Shown: positions 15,572 to 23,848, counted from the stretch's first letter. The stretch is 37,458 nt of DNA from Parabacteroides faecalis (GCF_022809355.1 NZ_JAKZMM010000040.1:1-37458); one strand, 5' to 3'. Notes: a model not told the origin generated them from the letters alone. Made by a program: numbers and translations.

Positions 15572-16670
15572 TTAAGGGTTTGATACATCCTTGCTCCACT
15601 TCGAATAGGGCAAAATCAGAATTTATCGTCTCCAGTATCTTGTCCAGATATTTTCGGTTGGTATCTGTAATGAAAATTTGTCCGAACTGTTCTTCACCGA
15701 CCAGATGGATGATCTGTGCCACTCGTTCTGCATCTAATTTATCGAAGATGTCATCCAGCAGCAACAGCGGAGTTGAGGCTCCTTCCTGTGCCAACAACGA
15801 ATATTGAGCCAGTTTCAACGCAATCAGATAGGTTTTTTGCTGACCTTGCGAGCCCACACGCCGGATAAGCGATCCGTCCAGTAGCATCTCCAGTTCATCT
15901 TTATGGATTCCAGCTGTAGTATAACCGATCAGTACGTCTCTTTCCCGGTTCTTCCGTAACTTTTCTTCCAGAGAAGTTTCTGCCAGTTGGGAAATATACG
16001 TTAAATCGACCGATTCAGCCGAGTGGCAGATCTGTTGATGAAACTGATTGAACAAGGGAACCAGTCTTTCGATCAGTTGTTTCCTTTTTGAGAAGATCTG
16101 TTCTCCATACATGGTCAGTTGCATTTCCAGTACATCAAACAGCGACGTATCATGACTTTGCTCTTTCAGCAGAGTGTTCCGTTGCAGTAAAGCCTTGTTG
16201 TATTGAATAAGCGCATGCAGATAGTTCTTGTCTTGCTGCGAAATGATCAGATCCATAAACCGGCGTCTTTCTTCACTGCCTCCTTGGATCAGTTCGGTAT
16301 CGGCCGGTGATATCATGACCAAAGGTAATAACCCAATGTGTTCCGACAGCCGTTTGTATTCTTTTTTATTCCGCTTGAATTGTTTCTTCTGCTTGTGGCG
16401 GATGCCGCAAAACAATTCTTCTGTTCGTCCGTCATAATCATATACACCTTGCAATACGCACATATCCTGATTATTCCGGATAATCAGACTGTCGGGTGTA
16501 TTGATATGGCTTTTACAGAAAGACAGATAGTAGATGGCATCCATAAAATTGGTCTTGCCCATTCCGTTCTTTCCGAAGAAGCAATTGATCTTGGGTGAAA
16601 ATACGACTTCAGCCTGGACTATGTTTTTGTAATTCAGAATAGAAAGCTGTTTCAGTATCATTGAGTTCAT
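15561..16670 (-). CDS. recF: DNA replication and repair protein RecF
   Basis: RecF is an SMC-like ATPase that recognises gapped DNA and, with RecO and RecR, helps load RecA. Walker A GKNGMGKTN (about 33-41), the signature region GSQGQQKTYLIALKLAQ and Walker B LLLLDDIFDKLD are in the correct order. At 369 residues it is of normal length. The start at 16670 gives MNSMILKQL; the ATG at 16661 (MILKQLSILNYKN) matches the family N-terminus better. A minus-strand TACTTTTG -7 element at 16682-16689 lies upstream. It forms an operon with DUF721 and faces away from the TPR gene. Confidence 0.95.
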   Translation of the reverse strand: MNSMILKQLSILNYKNIVQAEVVFSPKINCFFGKNGMGKTNFMDAIYYLSFCKSHINTPDSLIIRNNQDMCVLQGVYDYDGRTEELFCGIRHKQKKQFKRNKKEYKRLSEHIGLLPLVMISPADTELIQGGSEERRRFMDLIISQQDKNYLHALIQYNKALLQRNTLLKEQSHDTSLFDVLEMQLTMYGEQIFSKRKQLIERLVPLFNQFHQQICHSAESVDLTYISQLAETSLEEKLRKNRERDVLIGYTTAGIHKDELEMLLDGSLIRRVGSQGQQKTYLIALKLAQYSLLAQEGASTPLLLLDDIFDKLDAERVAQIIHLVGEEQFGQIFITDTNRKYLDKILETINSDFALFEVEQGCIKPLNEA

Positions 16671-16731
16671 TTTAGTGCTTACAAAAGTAAAAAATATAGT
16701 TGTATATATCGATTATGTCGGTAAAAAAAAC

Positions 16732-16739
16732 TACTTTTG
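16732..16739 (+). promoter_or_regulatory. -7 box for the TPR protein gene
   Basis: TACTTTTG lies 65 nt upstream of the ATG at 16804. It is back to back with a minus-strand TACTTTTG (16682-16689) for recF, giving a divergent promoter region. No clear -33 element is seen. Confidence 0.55.
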
Positions 16740-16803
16740 CGCTTTGAAGTCAAAAAAGGTTTTTTGCAGGAGAAAAGATTAATAAAATAACTATAAACAA
16801 ATT

Positions 16804-17481
16804 ATGGCTACTAAAGAAAAGGAAACCGTAGAAGTAGAAGAACTTGTTTCGAGATCGGAACTATTTATTGAAAACAATTCAAAGAAGATTATCTTTGGTA
16901 TTTTGGCGATTGCCGTGATTGTTGGTGCATTTTTAGGCTATCAGCATGGTTATGTTGCGCCTCAGCAGAAGAAAGCGGCTGCAGCCATGTTTAAGGGAGA
17001 ACAATATTTTGCCCGCGATTCTTTCCAGCTGGCATTGAATGGAAATGGTGCCGATTATGAAGGTTTTGCTGCCATTGCCGATGAATATGGTTTTACAGAT
17101 GCTGGTAATCTGGCAAAAGCATACGCTGGTATTTGCTACTTTAAGTTGGGTGACAACGATAAGGCGATCGATATGTTGAAATCATTCAGCGCGAATGATC
17201 AGATGGTTTCTCCGGCAATTGTTGGATTAATTGGTGATTGCTATGTAAATGCTGGTAATGTAAAAGAAGGTATCAGCTATTTCGAAAAAGCTGCCAAATC
17301 AGCCGACAACGAAGTGATTAGTCCGATTTACCTGAAGAAAGCAGGTATTGCTTATGAATCATTGCAGCAATATGCAGATGCAGTTAAATCGTACACACAG
17401 ATTAAAGAGAAATATTTTAACTCTATGGAAGCTGCCGATATCGATAAATATATCGCTCGTGCAACTGCCTTGGCAAAATAA
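16804..17481 (+). CDS. Tetratricopeptide membrane protein (YfgM-like layout)
   Basis: The 225-residue protein has a short acidic N-terminus (KEKETVEVEELVSRSELFIE), one membrane segment (about 28-46, KIIFGILAIAVIVGAFLGY) and a periplasmic helical part. The repeats there are TPR-like: GNLAKAYAGICYFKLGDNDKAIDML, then SPAIVGLIGDCYVNAGNVKEGISYFEKAA. The layout resembles the Bacteroidetes proteins annotated as tetratricopeptide repeat / YfgM-like, which act in periplasmic chaperone networks in enterobacteria. The exact role here is unknown. It has its own promoter and a terminator hairpin before ribH. Confidence 0.8.
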   Translation: MATKEKETVEVEELVSRSELFIENNSKKIIFGILAIAVIVGAFLGYQHGYVAPQQKKAAAAMFKGEQYFARDSFQLALNGNGADYEGFAAIADEYGFTDAGNLAKAYAGICYFKLGDNDKAIDMLKSFSANDQMVSPAIVGLIGDCYVNAGNVKEGISYFEKAAKSADNEVISPIYLKKAGIAYESLQQYADAVKSYTQIKEKYFNSMEAADIDKYIARATALAK

Positions 17482-17516
17482 TATATATAGGTAATATTGT
17501 TAAACCAGATAGAGAC

Positions 17517-17572
17517 GAGGATGCCCTTGCTTGATGAAAACAGGAAAAGGCATCCTCTTCTTGTTCTTTTTT
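17517..17572 (+). terminator. Hairpin terminator directly upstream of ribH
   Basis: GAGGATGCCcTT (17517-17528) pairs with AAGGCATCCTC (17547-17557). The T-rich tract runs to 17572, right up to the possible ATG at 17574. It may also act as an attenuator for ribH. Confidence 0.65.
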
Positions 17573-17585
17573 CATGATAATAATT

Positions 17586-18080
17586 ATGGCTACAGCTTAT
17601 CAAAACTTATCAGATTATGATTTTAATAGTGTTCCGGATGCCTCGGATATGAATGTTGGAATCGTGGTGGCTGAGTGGAACAAGGTGATAACCGAGAAAT
17701 TGTTGGAAGGTGCTTGTAATACGCTCGAAAGACACGGGGTTAAGCCGGAAAACATCATCGTGAAACGTGTACCGGGTAGTTTTGAACTGACTTTTGGGGC
17801 AAAACGTCTGGCCGACGAGAAAGATGTGGATGCTGTCATTGTCTTGGGATGTGTTGTAAAAGGCGATACTCCACATTTTGATTATGTTTGTTCTGGCGTA
17901 ACACAAGGGATCACAGAATTGAACCTGATGTATGATATTCCGTTCATCTTCGGCTTGTTAACTACCGATAATATGCAACAGGCAGAAGACCGTGCCGGGG
18001 GTAAATATGGAAATAAAGGAGACGAAGCTGCAGTAACTGCAATAAAAATGATCGATTTTTCTTGCAAGTTACAAAATTAG
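17586..18080 (+). CDS. ribH: 6,7-dimethyl-8-ribityllumazine synthase
   Basis: RibH catalyses the penultimate step of riboflavin synthesis, joining the ribityl-aminopyrimidine with the four-carbon butanone phosphate. Subunits form icosahedral or pentameric shells in the cytoplasm. Visible motifs are VGIVVAEWN (substrate binding), the conserved [14 protein letters not shown], the [17 protein letters not shown] segment with the catalytic His, and [12 protein letters not shown] chose the ATG at 17586 (MATAYQNL); ATG 17574 would add MIII and lies right after the terminator T-tract. No FMN riboswitch is seen. Promoter elements of the downstream tRNA overlap its 3' end. Confidence 0.95.
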   Translation: MATAYQNLSDYDFNSVPDASDMNVGIVVAEWNKVITEKLLEGACNTLERHGVKPENIIVKRVPGSFELTFGAKRLADEKDVDAVIVLGCVVKGDTPHFDYVCSGVTQGITELNLMYDIPFIFGLLTTDNMQQAEDRAGGKYGNKGDEAAVTAIKMIDFSCKLQN

Positions 18081-18092
18081 TTCTTACCTTTG
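18062..18092 (+). promoter_or_regulatory. Promoter of the tRNA-Tyr/tRNA-Gly unit
   Basis: TTG (18062-18064), 20 nt, TACCTTTG (18085-18092). It overlaps the ribH stop codon and lies 21 nt before tRNA-Tyr. Confidence 0.7.
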
Positions 18093-18113
18093 CATCGCAA
18101 TTGAGAGACAAAG

Positions 18114-18196
18114 GGGCAGTTACCAGAGTGGCCAAATGGGGCTGACTGTAACTCAGCTGGCTTACGCCTTCGGTGGTTCGAATCCATCACTGCCCA
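18114..18196 (+). tRNA. tRNA-Tyr (anticodon GTA)
   Basis: This is an 83-nt class II tRNA. Acceptor GGGCAGT pairs with ACTGCCC (18189-18195), with discriminator A. Anticodon stem GCTGA/TCAGC holds loop CTGTAAC, giving GTA. A long variable arm (TGGCTTACGCC region) and T arm GGTGGTTCGAATCCATC follow. CCA is not encoded. Confidence 0.95.
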
Positions 18197-18216
18197 CTTC
18201 TTCTTACTTGCTTATT

Positions 18217-18289
18217 GCGGAAGTAGCTCAGTCGATAGAGCATTAGCCTTCCAAGCTGAGGGTCGCGGGTTTGAGTCCCGTCTTCCGCT
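18217..18289 (+). tRNA. tRNA-Gly (anticodon TCC)
   Basis: This is a 73-nt cloverleaf. Acceptor GCGGAAG pairs with CTTCCGC (18282-18288), discriminator T. Anticodon stem TTAGC/GCTGA (one G-T pair) holds loop CTTCCAA, anticodon TCC. It lies 20 nt after tRNA-Tyr and is probably cotranscribed. It is close in sequence to the tRNA-Gly(CCC) at 9457. Confidence 0.95.
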
Positions 18290-18294
18290 CGATA

Positions 18295-18328
18295 AGAGGA
18301 TACATCTTTCAGATGTGTCCTCTTTTTT
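18295..18328 (+). terminator. Terminator after the tRNA pair
   Basis: AGAGGATACATCT (18295-18307) pairs with AGATGTGTCCTCT (18311-18323, one G-T pair) with a 3-nt loop and a six-T run. Confidence 0.85.
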
Positions 18329-18401
18329 GTTATGGAAAAGTCAAAACAACCGATGTCCGGATGGAGAAATAGGATCAACGTAAAAACATGAGGGATTATA
18401 A

Positions 18402-18884
18402 ATACACAACTTCCCAGCTAAGTATCTTTTTATTCGAGGTGGGTTTATTGATCGGAATGTTTATTTCATTGAAAAAGGACTGACACGGTCTTATTGCCTT
18501 GTGGATGGGAAAGAACATACCACTTGGTTTTCGAAAGAAGGAGACATTACGTTTGGTTTACTTTGTTTGTATCACAACAAAGCCGGATTTGAGTTTGTAG
18601 AAACTGTTGAGCCTACTTTGGCTTATTCAGTTCCTATCCATGTCCTGAATGAACTTTATGATACGAATATAGAGATTGCCAATTGGGGAAGAGTGATACA
18701 TCAGGAATGTCTGTTGGCATTGCAGTGTGTCCGGATTGATAATCTGACGATGACAGCCAAAGAGCGGTATGAAGCCTTATTAAAGACTTTTCCTGATATA
18801 TGCCAGCGTGTTAATTTGGGATATATTGCTTCGTTTTTGGGAATTTCCATTTCTACGCTAAGTCGGATCAGAGCTGAATTGTAA
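18402..18884 (+). pseudogene. 5'-truncated Crp/Fnr-family regulator
   Basis: The frame from 18402 reads a cyclic-nucleotide-binding beta barrel (FPAKYLFIRGGFIDRN, VYFIEKGLTRSYCLVDGKEH) and a C-terminal helix-turn-helix (NLGYIASFLGISISTLSRIRAEL), as in Bacteroidales Crp/Fnr-type regulators. A TAA stop sits just before it (18399-18401), and there is no ATG in frame. About 30-40 N-terminal residues of the usual protein are missing. The only possible start is the GTG at 18501, inside the barrel, giving 127 residues. The gene is probably inactive, though an isolated helix-turn-helix fragment might still be made. It lies 50 nt before the promoter of another damaged gene. Confidence 0.75.
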
Positions 18885-18932
18885 AACGCAGAAGCATTTT
18901 GACTTATATCAAAAAATATAAGGTTGATTACG

Positions 18933-18956
18933 CATACTTTTGTTTAAAAAAGTATG
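18933..18956 (+). promoter_or_regulatory. Promoter/palindrome overlapping the acyltransferase start
   Basis: A TACTTTTG -7 box (18935-18942) sits within the inverted repeat CATACTTTT (18933-18941) and AAAAGTATG (18948-18956). The last three bases are the ATG start. The transcript would be leaderless or nearly so. Confidence 0.5.
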
Positions 18957-20105
18957 AAAAAACAATTAACTGAAAATCCTTTATCCGTTGATGGCAAGCG
19001 AATTATATGGCTTGATCTTGTAAAGTTTGTGGCTATCTTTATGATGATAGCCGTTCATTGTACTGATAATGTTACTCCAGCCGAACGATCCGAACCTTAG
19101 TATAATCTGTGGGGTAGTTTTTATGGTTCGTTTATGCGACCGGCTATACCTTTATTTGTGATGGTTACCGGGGCTTTACTTCTTCCTGTGAAGCAAAACA
19201 TGGCTTTCTTTTATAAAAAGCGAATAACCAGGCTTGTTGTTCCTTTTCTTATTTGGTCTGTTCTGTATAATCTTTTCCCTTGGATAACGGGATTGCTGGA
19301 TCTTTCACCTACCGTAATTAATGATTTCTTCGCTTGGGCTGAACCGGATCAATCGTTTGCTGCTTCATTGGGGCATATACTGATGATTCCTTTCAACTTC
19401 TCTGCTTTTGCTGTACAAATGTGGTATGTATATCTTCTGATAGGTCTGTATTTATATATGCCAGTTTTTTCGGCTTGGGTAAAACAGGCTTCCGTGAAAG
19501 AGCAGAAGGTGTTTCTTGTCTTGTGGTTTGTTTCCTTGTTTATTCCTTATTTGAGGGAGTTTCTGACAAAAGATTTGTGGGGAACATGTTCGTGGAACGA
19601 ATTTGGACTGTTGTATTATTTCGCCGGGTTTAACGGTTACCTTCTTTTGGGACATTATATTGTCAGTAATCGGCTCAATGTCGGTTGGAGGAAACTGGTT
19701 TGTATAGGAATCCCAGCCTTTGTAGTTGGTTATTGCATTACCTTCTTTGGTTTTAAGTCTGTCACAGCCGTACCCGGACAACCTGTTGAAATGGTCGAGT
19801 TGTTTTTTACTTATTGTACTCCAAATGTCCTTCTGATGACGTTACCTATATTTCTTGCGTTACAGAAGTTGAAGATTGAATCGCCAGTTGTGAAACGTTT
19901 TGCCGTTAGTATTTCCACCTGTACTTTTGGTATCTGGATGTCGCATTATCTGTTTCTTGGGCCTTGTTATATGTTGGTTGAATCCTTTCCTATACATACC
20001 ATGTTGAAGATGATTCTCTGTACAGTATTATTGTTGTCGGTTACGTGGGGATTTGTTTATGTAGTGAGAAAGTTGGGGCGTATCGGAAAATGGATCATGG
20101 GATAA
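18954..20105 (+). pseudogene. Acyltransferase-3 family membrane protein with in-frame TAG
   Basis: The frame opens at ATG 18954 with the family N-terminus (RIIWLDLVKFVAIFMMIAVHC) and continues, in the same frame, into YNLWGSFYGSFMRPAIPLFVM. It is interrupted by one TAG at 18998-equivalent codon 49, bases 19098-19100. Without that stop it would be a 383-residue protein with about ten membrane segments, as in the O-acyltransferase (acyltransferase-3) family that decorates surface sugars or peptidoglycan. The His in AVHC is conserved in the family. Reinitiation at 19134 would give 323 residues lacking helix 1 and that His, so activity is unlikely. A single substitution (perhaps GAG or CAG to TAG) is the simplest cause. 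Confidence 0.85.
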
Positions 20106-20133
20106 TCAAAGATAAATCCTACTACATTTTAAT

Positions 20134-20219
20134 TTTTTGACAGCTGTGGTAAAGCTTTTCCATATATGTCAAAAAGCTTTTCGATAGTTGTGCTAAAGCT
20201 TTACGACAGATGTCAAAAA
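20134..20219. repeat. Two tandem palindromic units (44-bp period)
   Basis: In the 20106-20474 gap, TAAAGCTTT occurs at 20150-20158 and 20194-20202, and ATGTCAAAAA at 20166-20175 and 20210-20219, both exactly 44 bp apart. Each unit is itself an inverted repeat: TTTTTGACAG... on one side and ...ATGTCAAAAA on the other, around AAAGCTTT. A third AAAGCTTT is at 20174-20181. Apart from the rny terminator, nothing else is seen in the gap. Confidence 0.7.
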
Positions 20220-20410
20220 TATAAAAGGTGACGGTTTTTGGGGTTACTTGTTTGTAGCTGTCTCAGAAAAGATTCTTTATTCTATGTAAATTGGTTCGTG
20301 TTGAAGAATAAAAGGCTTGTAATCGCCTGTAATGAGCTTATAACGTAATTCCTGCGGGAGAATATGATGGAATGAATCAAGGTTTGTAGTGATTTGATTC
20401 GTCTGCTTCT

Positions 20411-20446
20411 AAAACAAACGAGGCTGTATCAACCGATACAACCTCG
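20411..20446 (-). terminator. Terminator of rny
   Basis: CGAGGCTGTATC (20419-20430) pairs with GATACAACCTCG (20435-20446, one mismatch), loop AACC. On the minus strand it ends in TTTGTTTT. Confidence 0.7.
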
Positions 20447-20474
20447 CGCTTATTGATAGATCAATTATTTGCTA

Positions 20475-22010
20475 TTACTTCGCATAACTTACCGCTCTGG
20501 TTTCGCGGATAACGGTAATCTTAACCTGACCCGGATAAGTCATTTCATCCTGAATCTTCTTGGCAATTTCGTTCGACAAGTTTTCTGTTTCCTTATCGTC
20601 GATCTTATCTGCTCCAACGATGACGCGTAATTCACGTCCTGCCTGGATAGCATATGTCTTGACTACGCCCGGATAAGAAAGAGCCAATTGTTCCAGATCA
20701 TTCAATCGTTTGATATAAGCTTCTACGATTTCACGGCGAGCTCCAGGACGAGCACCTGAGATAGCATCGCAGACTTGTACGATCGGAGCCAATAATGTCT
20801 GCATTTCCACTTCGTCGTGGTGTGAACCGACTGCATTGGCAATATCCGGCTTTTCTTTATACTTTTCGCAAAGCTTCATACCTAAGATTGCGTGTGGCAA
20901 TTCGGGTTCGTCATCGGGCACTTTACCTATATCGTGCAACAGACCGGCGCGTTTTGCCTTTTTCGGATTCAAGCCTAATTCGGAAGCCATGATGGCACAC
21001 AGATTGGCTGTTTCGCGTGCGTGCTGCAACAGGTTCTGTCCGTACGACGAACGATATTTCATTTTACCGATCAGACGGATCAGTTCTGGATGCAAACCGT
21101 GTACACCCAAGTCGATGGCTGTACGCTTTCCGGTTTCGATGATTTCATCTTCTACCTGTTTCTTGACTTTGTTGACTACTTCTTCGATACGTGCCGGATG
21201 GATACGTCCGTCTTGTACCAACTGGTGTAAAGCCAGACGGGCAATTTCACGGCGAACCGGATCGAAGCCAGACAAAACGATAGCTTCAGGCGTATCATCT
21301 ACAACGATTTCAATACCGGTAGCAGCTTCCAAAGCCCGGATGTTACGTCCTTCGCGACCGATGATACGGCCTTTGATCTCATCCGATTCGATATGGAAGA
21401 CAGTGATTGAGTTTTCAATGGCTGTTTCAGTAGCCACCCGTTGAATAGACTGGATCACGATTTTCTTCGCTTCCTTATTAGCTGTCATTTTGGCTTCTTC
21501 CATAATGTCGTTGATGTAAGAAGCAGCTTCCGATTTAGCCTCATCTTTCAATGATTCGATCAGGCGTTCCTTGGCTTCGTCTGCCGACAGTCCGGAAAGT
21601 GTTTCCAGGTGTTCGATCTCTTTCAGATGCAGCTTTTCCAGTTCTTGCTTTTTCTTTTCAACCAGATCCAGTTGCGAAGCCAGATTCTCCTTGACAACTT
21701 CTACTTCTGCATTCTTGCGCTGCAATTCTTCCTGGCGTTGGCTCAGGTTCATTTCGCGCTGTTTCAGTTTCGTTTCAACCGACTGGATTTTAGCGTTTCG
21801 TTGTGAAACCTGTTTCTCCAAATCCGCTTTGAGGTGGATAAACTTTTCTTTTACTTCCAGCAGTTTGTTCTTTTTAATTACTTCCGCTTCCTTTTCTGCT
21901 TCACGCAGCACCGATTCATACCTCGATTTCAAAAGGAAACGCATCGTTAGCCACACAAGTAAACCTCCGAGGAAGAAGGTTACTATTGATATGATAATAT
22001 ACATTCCCAT
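20475..22010 (-). CDS. rny: Ribonuclease Y
   Basis: RNase Y is a membrane-anchored endoribonuclease that starts mRNA decay. The order is: N-terminal membrane segment (about 3-22, [19 protein letters not shown]), a long coiled coil rich in Glu, Lys and Gln (about 30-190), a KH RNA-binding domain with [15 protein letters not shown] (about 213-228), and an HD domain with HDIGK and SHHDE metal ligands. At 511 residues it has the family's usual length. It is the last gene before a terminator; a second terminator (22047-22091) separates it from zapA, so it probably has its own promoter. Confidence 0.96.
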   Translation of the reverse strand: MGMYIIISIVTFFLGGLLVWLTMRFLLKSRYESVLREAEKEAEVIKKNKLLEVKEKFIHLKADLEKQVSQRNAKIQSVETKLKQREMNLSQRQEELQRKNAEVEVVKENLASQLDLVEKKKQELEKLHLKEIEHLETLSGLSADEAKERLIESLKDEAKSEAASYINDIMEEAKMTANKEAKKIVIQSIQRVATETAIENSITVFHIESDEIKGRIIGREGRNIRALEAATGIEIVVDDTPEAIVLSGFDPVRREIARLALHQLVQDGRIHPARIEEVVNKVKKQVEDEIIETGKRTAIDLGVHGLHPELIRLIGKMKYRSSYGQNLLQHARETANLCAIMASELGLNPKKAKRAGLLHDIGKVPDDEPELPHAILGMKLCEKYKEKPDIANAVGSHHDEVEMQTLLAPIVQVCDAISGARPGARREIVEAYIKRLNDLEQLALSYPGVVKTYAIQAGRELRVIVGADKIDDKETENLSNEIAKKIQDEMTYPGQVKITVIRETRAVSYAK

Positions 22011-22046
22011 TTAAATAATAATTAAGTTCGTATAATTGTTATAAAT

Positions 22047-22091
22047 AAAAAAAGCACTACACTACATGATCTGCATCATGTAAGGCAGTGC
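22047..22091 (-). terminator. Terminator between zapA and rny
   Basis: GCACTACACTACATGAT (22054-22070) pairs with ATCATGTAAGGCAGTGC (22075-22091, three mismatches), loop CTGC. A run of A on the plus strand gives TTTTTTT on the minus strand. Confidence 0.75.
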
Positions 22092-22119
22092 GGAAAAGCA
22101 ACTTATGTATATAAAAATA

Positions 22120-22413
22120 TCACTGATCTTTCAAGTACTTGTCCAGTTCATCGTTAAGTTCCCGGATTTTGTCCTCGAAAGGGCTTGTATCATGTTTGTC
22201 TTCCCATGCCAGATTCTCAACTGACAGCTGAAGGGCAATCATTGCCAACATATCTTGTGTATCCAATTGAGTCCCATATTTACTCTGATACTGGAGAACT
22301 TTTTGATTGATTTGTTTGGCCGCAGCCCGCATTCCTTCTTCTTTATCTCTTTGTATCGTAATTGGATATCTTCTCCCTGCTATTTCTATATGTATAAGAA
22401 ATGTTTCGTTCAT
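22120..22413 (-). CDS. zapA: Cell division protein ZapA
   Basis: ZapA is a small protein that binds and bundles FtsZ filaments at midcell. The 97-residue product starts MNETFLIHIEIAGRRYPI from the ATG at 22413. It shows the ZapA N-terminal domain (IAGRRYPITIQRDKEEGMRAA in part), followed by a helical/coiled-coil tail (QDMLAMIALQLSVENL). A longer frame from 22449 lies inside the upstream gene and is unlikely. It follows a coiled-coil gene by 4 nt, so they form a unit transcribed from the promoter at 22730-22760, ending at a strong hairpin. Confidence 0.9.
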   Translation of the reverse strand: MNETFLIHIEIAGRRYPITIQRDKEEGMRAAAKQINQKVLQYQSKYGTQLDTQDMLAMIALQLSVENLAWEDKHDTSPFEDKIRELNDELDKYLKDQ

Positions 22414-22417
22414 CGCT

Positions 22418-22711
22418 CTATTCATTAAGCAGTGCGATGCACTTGTCAACTTCCCGCACTAATTTGGACAATCGCAATTTGGCATTTCTCACTTCTCCTT
22501 CCTGGACTGAGAGTACATGCGCAGTCAGCATATTGTCGCACTTGGCATTCAAATCTTTAATATCCTCAAAAGCTTTCTCCAGCTCTGTGTTTTTCATTTC
22601 AAGAGCCTTTTCCAATTCTTGAATCTTTTGTTTTTGCTGGTCACATACAGTTAGCAATTCTCTGAATCGGACTTCAAATAAAACGAGTAGCCTTTTACTG
22701 TCTTCGGTCAT
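22418..22711 (-). CDS. Coiled-coil protein upstream of zapA
   Basis: This 97-residue protein is almost wholly helical: MTEDSKRLLVLFEVRFREL, then KQKIQELEKALEMKNTELEK with heptad spacing. It has no membrane segment. It resembles the small coiled-coil proteins encoded just upstream of zapA in Bacteroidales. A role together with ZapA in Z-ring organisation is inferred from gene order only. The start at 22711 (AGGAG adjacent) is preferred because the longer start at 22732 lies within the promoter -7 box. Confidence 0.75.
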   Translation of the reverse strand: MTEDSKRLLVLFEVRFRELLTVCDQQKQKIQELEKALEMKNTELEKAFEDIKDLNAKCDNMLTAHVLSVQEGEVRNAKLRLSKLVREVDKCIALLNE

Positions 22712-22729
22712 CTCCTGCCAAATTGTACA

Positions 22730-22760
22730 CAAAAGTAAGATTTAGATTTGTAAATTACAA
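22730..22760 (-). promoter_or_regulatory. Promoter of the coiled-coil/zapA unit
   Basis: On the minus strand, TTG (22760-22758), 20 nt, TACTTTTG (22737-22730). The transcript should start around 22724. Confidence 0.7.
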
Positions 22761-22792
22761 TATTCGCATGGATTATTTTAGGCGGGAAAAGG

Positions 22793-22837
22793 GAAAAAAT
22801 AAAAGGTCGTCTGTGTTTTTATACCAGACAACCCTTT
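22793..22837 (-). terminator. Terminator of the winged-helix gene
   Basis: AAAAGGTCGTCTG (22801-22813) pairs with CAGACAACCCTTT (22825-22837, two mismatches). ATTTTTT follows on the minus strand. Confidence 0.7.
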
Positions 22838-22863
22838 ATCAATTCCTTTTTTAAGGGAATGGA

Positions 22864-23070
22864 TTAACCGATCAAAGAAACGAGAATTTCATTTTCGGTT
22901 TCTTCAAAAGCTAGTTTCCCTTCTTTGGCCAACCATCCTAAAGCAGCATACATATCTTTCTCTGCTTTGATCTTTGTTGCTTTTTTCAATGCTTTCAGAC
23001 TCATTTTGCCGCCTTCATGTAAAGCATTCCAAACTTTTCCGGCGTTTGTTCCAATTAATTCAATCATCAT
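22864..23070 (-). CDS. Small winged helix-turn-helix protein (DUF2582-like)
   Basis: This is a 68-residue protein forming a single winged helix: NAGKVWNALHEGGKMSLKALKKA (helices 1-2), a DMYAALGWLAKEGKLAFEE recognition region and a beta wing (NEILVSLIG). It matches the short winged-helix proteins common in Bacteroidales, whose targets are unknown. It has its own promoter (23094-23123) and terminator, so it is monocistronic and probably well expressed. Confidence 0.8.
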   Translation of the reverse strand: MMIELIGTNAGKVWNALHEGGKMSLKALKKATKIKAEKDMYAALGWLAKEGKLAFEETENEILVSLIG

Positions 23071-23093
23071 TTTAGATATTTTAATAACAGTGG

Positions 23094-23123
23094 CAAATAT
23101 ATGTATTTCAATTAAAATTCAAA
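23094..23123 (-). promoter_or_regulatory. Promoter of the winged-helix gene
   Basis: Minus strand: TTTG (23123-23120), 18 nt, TATATTTG (23101-23094), about 24 nt before the ATG. Confidence 0.75.
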
Positions 23124-23143
23124 ATAAAAAAACGGGTTTTTAG

Positions 23144-23836
23144 CTAAAATGTAATCGGTTCTTGCCCTTTTTTGCTAATGAATGACATTTCTATTTCTTT
23201 TGCGTCATTGTATTTCCTTAGTAGTTCGAGGGCGTATTGTCCGCTTTCTAGTAATCCGTCTTTTCCGGAATAACCATTGATGATCATGAGCAATGACGTA
23301 GTATCCAAGCTGATTTTCGTCCGTTCTTCATCACTGGTAGGCGTTCCGATACCTCCGATGGCATCCCGATATACAGGTAAACCGGCGATATTAAGTTCTC
23401 CTCGGCCAATACCATGATAGACTTCGCCTTCTTGTCCGACTCCCAGGATAAGTTTGTCTCCTTGTATCTTATCTTCATCAAATCCGCCGATGGAATATCC
23501 GCTGTGAATCGAAACCAGGTTAATCAGGTCAACCAAGGTGTCAATCTGATATAAAGGCAATTCCCGTAAAATACGTCGGCGAAGTGATTCGGCCGACGGG
23601 CGATAGCGATTCGGGTCTTTACCTAATTTCTTATATGCTTGCCGTGTAGCCTGTATAGGAAGCCATTTGTTGATTTCGTTGAGTTTGACTTGTTCCCGAA
23701 CGAGAGCTTCTTCCTGGTGTATGAGTTCCCAAAGATCTACATCGTTGGGTGTATTCTTAACCTGACAGGAAATGGCAAGTACACATAAATCCGGACAGGC
23801 GGTTTGTATTTCGTTGGATAAAGAAATTTGTTTCAT
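23144..23836 (-). CDS. B3/B4 tRNA-binding-domain protein
   Basis: The 230-residue protein corresponds to the B3/B4 domain of phenylalanyl-tRNA synthetase beta chains, as a stand-alone protein. Motifs are WLPIQATRQAYKKLGKDPNRYRPSAE in part, LRRRILRELPLYQIDTLVDLINLVSI in part, and GGIGTPTSDEERT. In PheT this domain helps recognise misacylated tRNA; in free-standing form a tRNA-editing or related role is possible but unproven. There is no signal peptide. It is 12 nt downstream of pgeF on the same strand, so it is probably the last gene of the adk-obg-pgeF run. Confidence 0.85.
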   Translation of the reverse strand: MKQISLSNEIQTACPDLCVLAISCQVKNTPNDVDLWELIHQEEALVREQVKLNEINKWLPIQATRQAYKKLGKDPNRYRPSAESLRRRILRELPLYQIDTLVDLINLVSIHSGYSIGGFDEDKIQGDKLILGVGQEGEVYHGIGRGELNIAGLPVYRDAIGGIGTPTSDEERTKISLDTTSLLMIINGYSGKDGLLESGQYALELLRKYNDAKEIEMSFISKKGQEPITF

Positions 23837-23848
23837 GTCGATAACTGT

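Noticed and set aside
17482-17585. FMN riboswitch before ribH
   Set aside because: None of the conserved FMN-aptamer segments is present; only a terminator-like hairpin is seen.
19098-19100. TAG read through as an amino acid (pyrrolysine or suppression)
   Set aside because: No supporting element or known Bacteroidales use; a nonsense mutation is simpler.
22019-22119. 6S RNA next to zapA
   Set aside because: The gap is only about 100 bp and is explained by a terminator hairpin; no 6S-like open bubble can be drawn.
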